From contig NZ_BBWQ01000018.1 of assembly GCF_001463885.1 (NCBI RefSeq), positions 62,001-126,000 on the forward strand: 64,000 nt of DNA, given 5' to 3'. Below, in pieces: positions 57,892 through 64,000 of this stretch. This DNA is from Aureimonas altamirensis (GTDB lineage Bacteria; Pseudomonadota; Alphaproteobacteria; Rhizobiales; Rhizobiaceae). Every line of letters begins with the position of its first letter. Positions within the stretch are counted from its first letter, which is position 1. Made by a program: the position numbers and the translations under genes. Under the pieces are notes generated by a model. It was not told the DNA's origin. It made no database searches and saw only the letters and a program-made list of their open reading frames with translations.

Positions 57892-58443
57892 ATGCTTGAA
57901 CGTTTCCGCCGCAAGCGCCGCAACAAGGCGATCGTCGAGCAACTCTATGACGGGGTCGTCGCGCGCGCCCGCGCTCCGCGTTTCTTCGAGGCGGGGGGCC
58001 TTCCCGATACGGTGATGGGGCGGTTCGACGCCCTTGCCATCGAGATGTTCCTGTTTTTGCGCCGCTGCGGAAGCGAGCCCGCGCTGCAGCCGTTGGCGCA
58101 GGATGTGGTGGACCGGTTCATGACCGACATGGACCACTCCATGCGCGAGATCGGCATAGGCTACATGACCGTGCCCAAACGCATGCGCAAGCTGGCGGGG
58201 CTTTTCTACCAGAGGGTTCGTGCGCTTGGCGGTCCGCTGGACCGCGCCGACCGCGACGCTCTTGCGGCGGCCCTGGCGGGCGAGAAGCTGGGCGGCGGCG
58301 AAGCCTTGTCCGATGCGCACATCGCCTTCTGGGCCGCTCACATTCTCGACACGTCACACCTATATGCGGCAATCGATCGAACCGAGATCCTTGCCGGCCA
58401 ATGGCCGGTCGATCCGGGCAGGAGCGGCAAAAATGAAGGGTGA
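57892..58443 (+). CDS. Ubiquinol-cytochrome c chaperone (CBP3-type)
   Basis: A 183-aa protein of the CBP3/UQCC1 family, needed for assembly of cytochrome b in the bc1 complex. VEQLYDGVVARARAPRFFE, DTVMGRFDALAIEMFLFLRR, MTDMDHSMREIGIGYMTVPK and MRKLAGLFYQR are typical. It overlaps the DUF177 gene by 11 bp and is divergent from bamE. Confidence 0.92.
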   Translation: MLERFRRKRRNKAIVEQLYDGVVARARAPRFFEAGGLPDTVMGRFDALAIEMFLFLRRCGSEPALQPLAQDVVDRFMTDMDHSMREIGIGYMTVPKRMRKLAGLFYQRVRALGGPLDRADRDALAAALAGEKLGGGEALSDAHIAFWAAHILDTSHLYAAIDRTEILAGQWPVDPGRSGKNEG

Positions 58444-59020
58444 AAAACCGGTGGTTGATGCGGGCCAACACGGCCTCGATCTGACGGTCGTCGTCCGCAG
58501 TTTGCCGCGGACGGGCAACCGGATAATCTTCGAGGCATCCGACCGCGAGCGCACGGCACTGGCTGCGTTTCTGGGGATTCTGTCGGTCGATACGCTGAAG
58601 GCGGACCTGACGGTTGCGCCCTGGCGGCGGGACGGTATCAGCGTCAGGGGCACGATGTCGGCCGTGGTGCGGCAGGCTTCCGTGGTGACGCTGGAGCCGG
58701 TGGAAGAGCGGATCGACCAGCATCTGGACCTCGTCTTCCTGCCGGAGCATTCCAGGTTGGCGCGAATCGACTCCGGCGAGGATGGAGAGATTCATCTCGA
58801 TCCCGAAGGAGACGATATTCCCGAAACTTTCAGCGGCGACCGGATCGATCTCGGGGCAGCGCTTGTCGAGCAGCTCGCCCTGGCGCTGGAGCCTTACCCG
58901 CGCGAGGATGGAGCCGCTTTCGAGGCTTTCGACACCGATCCGGAGCCCGACGCGCGCGCGCCATCGCCCTTTGCGGGGCTTAAGGGATTGAAGGCGGCGA
59001 AGCCCGAAGAAAACGATTGA
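58433..59020 (+). CDS. DUF177 (YceD-like) domain protein
   Basis: A 195-aa acidic protein of the DUF177 family, implicated in rRNA or L32-linked ribosome biology in other organisms. VVDAGQHGLDLTVVVRSLPR, VRGTMSAVVRQASVVTLEPV (in place of the cysteine-containing form) and DRIDLGAALVEQLALALEPYPR are the domain blocks. ATG at 58433 overlaps the preceding gene. In rhizobia it is followed by plsX without rpmF, as here. Confidence 0.88.
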   Translation: MKGEKPVVDAGQHGLDLTVVVRSLPRTGNRIIFEASDRERTALAAFLGILSVDTLKADLTVAPWRRDGISVRGTMSAVVRQASVVTLEPVEERIDQHLDLVFLPEHSRLARIDSGEDGEIHLDPEGDDIPETFSGDRIDLGAALVEQLALALEPYPREDGAAFEAFDTDPEPDARAPSPFAGLKGLKAAKPEEND

Positions 59021-59105
59021 GGCTGTTGCTGTCCGCTAACATTTGGATATTTTGGCGCGCCGCGGCCCACTGGCCGCGAAGTGCCGCGATGGAAGGTATC
59101 GAGAC

Positions 59106-60185
59106 TTGAGTTCCAATGCTGGAATCCGCATCGCGGTGGATGTCATGGGGGGCGACCATGGCCCATCCGTCATCCTGGCTGGCGCGGACATCGCCCTCGA
59201 GCGGCATCCGGATATGCGCTTCGTGCTGTTCGGGCGCGAAGAGGAAGTGCTGCCCGAGCTGGAAAAATATCCTCGGCTGAAGGCCGTCTCGACATTCCAC
59301 CACTGCGAAGTTTCCGTCCGCATGGACGACAAGCCGTCGCAGGCACTGCGGCAGGGACGCTACAAATCGTCGATGTGGCGGGCAATCGACGCGGTCAAGA
59401 CAGGCGAGGCGGATGTTGCCGTTTCGGCCGGCAACACCGGCGCCCTCATGGCGATGGCCAAGTTCTGCCTGCGCACCATGGCCAATATCGAGCGACCGGC
59501 GATCGCCTGCATCTGGCCGACCATCAAGGGCGAGAGCATCGTCCTCGACGTCGGCGCCACCATCGGCGCCGACGCGCAGCAACTGGTGGACTTTTCGGTC
59601 ATGGGCGCCGCCATGGCACGCGCCGTGCTGGCCATCCAGCGCCCGACGATCGGCCTGCTCAACATCGGCGTGGAAGAGGTGAAGGGCCAGGATGAGATCC
59701 GCGAAGCCGGGCGCCTCCTGCGCGAAAGCACGATCGAGGACCTCAGCTATCACGGCTTCGTTGAAGGCAACGACCTTGGGCGCGGTACGGTGGACGTGGT
59801 GGTGACCGAGGGCTTTACCGGCAACGTCGCCCTGAAGACGGCCGAAGGCACGGTCAAGCAGGTGGCCTCCTACCTGCGCGATTCGCTCAGCCGGACGTTG
59901 CTGTCGCGGCTTGGCTATTTCCTGGCGCGCGGCGCATTCGCCCGCCTGCGGGAAAAGCTGGATCCGCGCAAGGTGAACGGCGGGGTGTTCCTGGGGCTGA
60001 ACGGCATCGTCATCAAGAGCCATGGCGGCTCCGACGCGGAGGGTACAGCCGCGGCGATGGACATCGCGCATGCCATGGCGACGGCCGATCTCGTCCGGAA
60101 GATCGCCAGGGATCTGGAAATTTTCAACCTGGGCCTGACTGCGTCCGTAGCGCCTTCGGACCAAGCCGCGGAGCGCGCCCAATGA
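59106..60185 (+). CDS. plsX: Phosphate acyltransferase PlsX
   Basis: Makes acyl phosphate from acyl-ACP for PlsY (encoded at 5758-6369). [21 protein letters not shown] opens the domain; [30 protein letters not shown] and [21 protein letters not shown] are conserved. The TTG at 59106 ([12 protein letters not shown]) with GGAAGG about 8 nt upstream gives 359 aa, the family length. The TGA overlaps the fabH ATG. Confidence 0.95.
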   Translation: MSSNAGIRIAVDVMGGDHGPSVILAGADIALERHPDMRFVLFGREEEVLPELEKYPRLKAVSTFHHCEVSVRMDDKPSQALRQGRYKSSMWRAIDAVKTGEADVAVSAGNTGALMAMAKFCLRTMANIERPAIACIWPTIKGESIVLDVGATIGADAQQLVDFSVMGAAMARAVLAIQRPTIGLLNIGVEEVKGQDEIREAGRLLRESTIEDLSYHGFVEGNDLGRGTVDVVVTEGFTGNVALKTAEGTVKQVASYLRDSLSRTLLSRLGYFLARGAFARLREKLDPRKVNGGVFLGLNGIVIKSHGGSDAEGTAAAMDIAHAMATADLVRKIARDLEIFNLGLTASVAPSDQAAERAQ

Positions 60186-61162
60186 CTGTTCTACGATCCG
60201 TCGTTCGCGGCACCGGCTCCTATCTGCCCGACCGCATCATGGCCAACCGCGACTTCGAGGGCGTCGTCGAGACGTCGGACGAGTGGATCCGCCAGCGCAC
60301 GGGCATAGCCAATCGCCATATCGCCGCGCCCGAAGACACGACAGCCTCGATGGGCGAGAAGGCCGCGCGGCGTGCACTGGATGCGGCTGGGCTGCAGCCC
60401 TCCGACATCGATCTCATCATCCTGGCCACGGCGACACCGGACAACACATTCCCGGCGTCGTCCGTGCAGGTGCAGCACCGGCTGGGCATCGACCACGGTT
60501 TCGCCTTCGACCTGCAGGCCGTATGCAGCGGGTTCGTCTACGCCGTCACCACGGCCGATCTTTATCTGCGGTCCGGCATGGCGCGACGCGCGCTGGTGAT
60601 CGGCTCGGAAACCTTTTCTCGCATCCTTGACTGGACCGATCGCACGACCTGCGTCCTGTTCGGCGACGGGGCGGGCGCCGTGGTGCTGGAAGCGGTGCAG
60701 GGCAACGGAGACCTGGCCGACGAGGGCATCCTCGTGTCCAAGCTGCGGTCGGATGGCCAGCACAAGGAAAAGCTTTTCGTCGATGGCGGCCCCTCGACCA
60801 CCGGTACGGTCGGCAAGCTGCGCATGGAGGGCCGGGAGGTCTTCAAGCATGCGGTGGGCATGATCACCGATGTCATCGACGATTCTTTCCAGGCTCTTGC
60901 CATCGGGCCCGACGATATCGACTGGTTCGTACCGCATCAGGCCAACCGCCGCATCATCGACGCATCGGCCAGAAAGCTGGGCATCGCGCCGGAAAAAGTG
61001 GTCATGACGGTCGAGAATCATGGCAACACATCGGCCGCCTCTATCCCGCTTGCGCTGGACCTTGCGGTACGCGACGGACGCATCGAAAAGGGCGACCTCG
61101 TCCTCATCGAGGCGATGGGCGGTGGCTTCACCTGGGGTGCTTCCATCATCCGGTGGTCTTGA
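60182..61162 (+). CDS. fabH: 3-oxoacyl-ACP synthase III (KAS III)
   Basis: Initiates fatty-acid synthesis by condensing acetyl-CoA with malonyl-ACP. A 326-aa protein with Cys115 in [12 protein letters not shown], the histidine in [11 protein letters not shown] and the asparagine in [11 protein letters not shown], making the Cys-His-Asn triad. Its ATG overlaps the plsX stop as ATGA. Confidence 0.97.
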   Translation: MTVLRSVVRGTGSYLPDRIMANRDFEGVVETSDEWIRQRTGIANRHIAAPEDTTASMGEKAARRALDAAGLQPSDIDLIILATATPDNTFPASSVQVQHRLGIDHGFAFDLQAVCSGFVYAVTTADLYLRSGMARRALVIGSETFSRILDWTDRTTCVLFGDGAGAVVLEAVQGNGDLADEGILVSKLRSDGQHKEKLFVDGGPSTTGTVGKLRMEGREVFKHAVGMITDVIDDSFQALAIGPDDIDWFVPHQANRRIIDASARKLGIAPEKVVMTVENHGNTSAASIPLALDLAVRDGRIEKGDLVLIEAMGGGFTWGASIIRWS

Positions 61163-61266
61163 ATATCCTTGATTTCATTCGGCTATTCGGTATGGTTCGA
61201 CCATAGGTCCGCAGCGGACGGGCAGGGGGTGCCCTCTTCCGCGGTTTTTCAGATCGAGGGGTAGAT

Positions 61267-61602
61267 ATGAGCGACAGGACGGTCACGCGCGCCGATCTGG
61301 CTGAAGCGGTGTTTCGGAAGATCGGACTTTCCCGGACGGAATCGGCCTATCTGGTCGAATCCATCCTCGAGGAAATCTGCGCCACGATCGCCCGTGGCGA
61401 GAGCGTGAAGATATCTTCCTTCGGCTCGTTTCTGGTGCGCGACAAGAACGAGCGTGTCGGTCGCAACCCCAAGACCGGCGAAGAGGTGCCCATTTCTCCG
61501 CGCCGCGTCACGGTGTTCAAACCGTCCAACGTGATGAAAGAGCGTATACTGGCCGCCCATATGGCGCGCACCGAGGAAGGCGTCCTCAAGGCCGCCGAAT
61601 AA
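61267..61602 (+). CDS. ihfA: Integration host factor alpha subunit
   Basis: A 111-aa DNA-bending protein of the HU/IHF family. [39 protein letters not shown] and [18 protein letters not shown] are the dimer and DNA-arm regions. GAGGGG lies ahead of the ATG. The neighbours fabH and merR are as in other Hyphomicrobiales. Confidence 0.97.
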   Translation: MSDRTVTRADLAEAVFRKIGLSRTESAYLVESILEEICATIARGESVKISSFGSFLVRDKNERVGRNPKTGEEVPISPRRVTVFKPSNVMKERILAAHMARTEEGVLKAAE

Positions 61603-61617
61603 AGGGCCGCGCCGACC

Positions 61618-62124
61618 ATGGTTGACAAGAGCGCCGACGCATTCCGCACGATCAGCGAGGTCGCAGAAGACCTCGACCTGCCGCAGCATGTGCTTCGTTT
61701 CTGGGAAACGCGATTTCCGCAGATCAAGCCCATGAAGCGAGGCGGGGGCCGACGCTATTATCGCCCCGACGACATCGATCTGCTGCGCGGCATCCGGTAT
61801 CTCCTGTACGTCAAGGGATACACGATCAAGGGTGTCCAGAAGATCCTCAAGGAAAACAGTAACCGCTTCGTGATCGCCATTGGCGCCGGGGATACGCAGG
61901 GCCTGGATTCGATGCCGGCTCCGCAGGCCGGCCATGTCGCGGAAGCGCCCCCGCGCGATCTGGAGCCGCAGGCAGAACGCCAGAAAAGCGGGCTTTCCAA
62001 CCTGCTCCGGCGCGATCGCGACGTGATGGGCGGCAGCGCCCTGCCGCCGGATGCCGCCGCGCGGCTAAACCAGGTGCTTCTGGAACTGCTGGAATTGAAG
62101 CGTCTTCTGGATCAGGTGCGCTAA
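61618..62124 (+). CDS. MerR-family transcriptional regulator
   Basis: A 168-aa protein with a MerR winged helix ([48 protein letters not shown]). It has no effector-binding cysteine cluster and a low-complexity linker before a helical C-terminus ([20 protein letters not shown]). This conserved small MerR follows ihfA in rhizobia, but its targets are not known. It may be cotranscribed with ihfA (15-bp gap). Confidence 0.9.
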   Translation: MVDKSADAFRTISEVAEDLDLPQHVLRFWETRFPQIKPMKRGGGRRYYRPDDIDLLRGIRYLLYVKGYTIKGVQKILKENSNRFVIAIGAGDTQGLDSMPAPQAGHVAEAPPRDLEPQAERQKSGLSNLLRRDRDVMGGSALPPDAAARLNQVLLELLELKRLLDQVR

Positions 62125-62253
62125 GCATCGCGCGGTGCACCATAGTTGCCCAATAGCCATAATGCCCCGGCGATGCGCCGACGCCCACTTGATCCATTCC
62201 GGATAACTGACAATTGTGCCGGCAAGGTTCATTGCGTTCGAGGGTCGAGGGAC

Positions 62254-63069
62254 ATGCGCAACTTCATCGCACAGCTGATGGCATGCAGCGTATTGGCCGG
62301 CATCGGCGCCGCGCAAGCTCAGGAAGCGCCGGTTACGGCCAACGCGCCGGCGCCCGGTACGGATATCGTCATCGAGCTCGGCGTCGGGCCGCTTGCCCGC
62401 CCCAACTTCGAAGGCGCCAACAAGTACGAGGTCGTGGCCAGCCCGACCATCCGCGTCCACTACCTGAACATTCCGGGCCTGATCGAATTCGGCGGCGGGC
62501 TGGATTCCGGCCTGAGCATCGGGCCGTCCTTCGGTTACGTCGGCGAGCGCAAGGCCTCCGACGCGCCCCAGCTTTCCGGCTTGCGCGATCTCGACGCCAC
62601 CTACGAGCTCGGCCTGCGGCTCGGCTATGGTTGGGATTTAAGCGCCGCCTATGGAGCGGAAGTCTACGGTGAGGCGCGCTATGCCTTCAACGAAGCCGAA
62701 GGTTTCGTCGGTGGTTTCGGCGCCAACGCCATCTTCCGCCCGACCGAGCTGCTGACGTTGAAGCTCGGGCCCAATGCTACGCTGGCCTCCAGCGACTATG
62801 CCGAGACCTACTTCTCCGTCTCGCCCGAGGAAAGCCTCGCGACCGGGGGCCGGCTCGAGGCCTATGAGGCGTCGGGCGGCTTCAAGACGGTCGGCCTTCG
62901 CGCGGAATCGCGGTTCGAAGTCCGCCCGACCTGGTTCCTGAACGGGGAGTTCGGCTACGACCGCCTCGTCGGCGACGCTGCGGATTCGCCCATCGTCGAG
63001 GCGGGCAGCCGCGACCAGCTCTATTTCGGCATCGGCATTTCCAAGACATTCTCCCTCGACCTCTTCTAA
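62254..63069 (+). CDS. MipA/OmpV family outer membrane protein
   Basis: A 271-aa beta-barrel protein. The signal peptide is MRNFIAQLMACSVLAGIG to AQAQ. The mature part has alternating barrel strands (TDIVIELGVGPLARPNFEG, IEFGGGLDSGLSIGPSFGYV, LDATYELGLRLGYGWDL). It ends in the aromatic-terminal strand YFGIGISKTFSLDLF, with C-terminal Phe as the BAM signal. The ligand or scaffold role is not known. The Tat-exported hydrolase follows 10 bp later. Confidence 0.88.
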   Translation: MRNFIAQLMACSVLAGIGAAQAQEAPVTANAPAPGTDIVIELGVGPLARPNFEGANKYEVVASPTIRVHYLNIPGLIEFGGGLDSGLSIGPSFGYVGERKASDAPQLSGLRDLDATYELGLRLGYGWDLSAAYGAEVYGEARYAFNEAEGFVGGFGANAIFRPTELLTLKLGPNATLASSDYAETYFSVSPEESLATGGRLEAYEASGGFKTVGLRAESRFEVRPTWFLNGEFGYDRLVGDAADSPIVEAGSRDQLYFGIGISKTFSLDLF

Positions 63070-63079
63070 GGGGCTGCAC

Positions 63080-64000
63080 GTGAACCGCCGCCGCCTGTTG
63101 AAAACCATGGCGGCGGTTGGCGCCGTGGCAGGAGCCGCTGGCCTGGCGACGCGCAAGGCGCAGGCGGCCAACCGATATTACGGTGGCCCGGTCTCCGACC
63201 ATTTCGACGGAACGCGGTTCTTCAACCCCGGCGGCGAGGAGCCGGGCGGACTCGGCAACCTGCTGCGCTGGAAGCTGAATGGAGCGCGCGCCCGCTGGCC
63301 GGAGCGGTGGCCTTCGGAACCGCAGTTCGCAACGCCGGCAGACCGATTGGCCGAAGGCGCGATGCGGGTGACGCTGATCGGCCATGCGACCTATCTGATC
63401 CAGATGGCCGGGTTGAACATTCTGACAGACCCCGTCTATTCGGACCGTGCATCGCCGGTCGGCTTCGCAGGGCCAAAGCGGGTGAACCCTCCCGGCATCC
63501 GCTTCGAGGATCTGCCGCCCATCGACCTCGTGCTGCTGACGCATAACCACTACGACCATCTGGACGTGGATACGCTGGCGCGCCTGAAAGCCACGCATGA
63601 CCCGCTGGTGGCGACGCCGCTGGGCAATGACGTGATCGTATTGCGCCATGTGCCCGATATGCGGATCACCGTCATGGATTGGGGGCAATCCTTTGCGTTC
63701 GGGCCGGTGACGGTGCATTGCGAACCGGCGCATCATTGGTCGGCGCGGGGCATCGGCGACAGGCGCATGGCACTCTGGAGCGCTTTCGCGATCACCCATC
63801 CGGCCGGCAATCTGTATCATATCGGCGATACCGGCTTTCATTCCGGCATCAACTACCGCGACGCCGCCCGTAAGTTCACGGGGTTTCGCCTGGCATGCTT
63901 GCCCATCGGCGCCTATGAGCCCCGCTGGTTCATGCGTGCGCAGCATCAGAACCCCGAAGACGCCGTCGAGGGCTTCAAGCTGTGCAACGCCAGCTTTGCC
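63080..64000 (+). CDS. Tat-exported metallo-beta-lactamase-fold hydrolase, 3' end cut off by the window edge
   Basis: 307 codons visible, open at the window end. The GTG start at 63080 opens VNRRRLLKTMAAVGAVAG, a twin-arginine signal. The metal motif is LTHNHYDHLD, with later ligands in EPAHHWSARG and HIGDTGFH. The pattern matches the NAPE-hydrolysing phospholipase D / UlaG-like group of the superfamily, which suggests a periplasmic lipid or lactone hydrolase; the substrate is not determinable. It is close behind the MipA/OmpV gene and probably in the same operon. Confidence 0.88.
   Translation, partial: MNRRRLLKTMAAVGAVAGAAGLATRKAQAANRYYGGPVSDHFDGTRFFNPGGEEPGGLGNLLRWKLNGARARWPERWPSEPQFATPADRLAEGAMRVTLIGHATYLIQMAGLNILTDPVYSDRASPVGFAGPKRVNPPGIRFEDLPPIDLVLLTHNHYDHLDVDTLARLKATHDPLVATPLGNDVIVLRHVPDMRITVMDWGQSFAFGPVTVHCEPAHHWSARGIGDRRMALWSAFAITHPAGNLYHIGDTGFHSGINYRDAARKFTGFRLACLPIGAYEPRWFMRAQHQNPEDAVEGFKLCNASFA

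Noticed and set aside
61200-61255. Terminator between fabH and ihfA (GTCCGC-A-GCGGAC and a following GC-rich dyad with TTTTT)
   Set aside because: The dyads are short and do not join cleanly to the T-run, so a promoter-proximal role is as likely. Not supported enough to annotate.
62125-62253. tRNA gene after the merR-type gene, as sometimes found in rhizobia
   Set aside because: No cloverleaf or TTCGA/TTCAA arm could be found in the intergenic region.

Overview
The window is GC-rich, densely coded chromosomal DNA from an alphaproteobacterium, most likely Hyphomicrobiales (Rhizobiales). The evidence for this is gene content: GatCAB amidotransferase, an NDUFA12-type complex I accessory subunit with its DUF2155 neighbour, HdaA, LdtR/LdtP with a DUF6163 neighbour, a CBP3-type ubiquinol-cytochrome c chaperone, the plsX-fabH-ihfA-merR string and a class of degenerate dihydroorotase next to pyrB. 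The family cannot be fixed from the sequence alone; an Aurantimonadaceae-like genus is a guess. No tRNA, rRNA, CRISPR, prophage or classical insertion sequence was recognised.

Layout. 1-9105 (minus strand) is a compact run ruvX-pyrB-pyrC-plsY-dprA-topA-rnr, several genes joined by ATGA stop/start overlaps; rnr leaves the window. 9171-14225 (plus) carries a metallo-hydrolase, gatC-gatA-gatB, NDUFA12 and a secreted DUF2155 protein. 14226-16109 is the most unusual stretch: a small orphan ORF followed by a tandem array of four near-identical repeats with a period of about 355 bp. Each unit has a leader hairpin, a Shine-Dalgarno site held in a small hairpin, a conserved 27-29 residue cationic micro-ORF and a GC-rich terminator-like hairpin. 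16110-25320 holds housekeeping genes: GST, a secreted protein, rlmJ, an old yellow enzyme, a molybdopterin oxidoreductase, purN-purM, an AI-2E family permease and hdaA. 25395-29346 is ppk-ppx.

29347-32225 is a small accessory insert, an AT-rich leader plus a HAD-domain protein translationally coupled to a methyltransferase, of the kind seen in surface-polysaccharide loci. 32278-39018 (minus) is one sugar-uptake operon: GntR regulator, periplasmic binding protein, an ABC ATPase with an extra C-terminal domain, a permease and a probable D-apionate lactonase, with a FadR-type operator in front. 39122-49566 returns to core genes: rnd, aspS, a secreted unknown, parC, an iron alcohol dehydrogenase, the arginyl/leucyl-transferase bpt, an RDD protein and hemB.

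49698-52399 is the ldtR-ldtP cell-envelope locus, with a perfect 16-bp palindrome before ldtP. 52567-57119 is glyA-nrdR-ribD-ribE-ribH-nusB, closed by a strong hairpin and convergent bamE. 57892-62124 is the chaperone-DUF177-plsX-fabH-ihfA-merR cluster. The window ends with a MipA/OmpV outer-membrane protein and the start of a Tat-exported metallo-beta-lactamase-fold hydrolase.

The candidate for a previously undescribed system is the micro-ORF repeat array at 14.7-16.05 kb. It resembles in architecture, but not in recognisable sequence, the tandem LDR toxin repeats of E. coli. Function is not established here.
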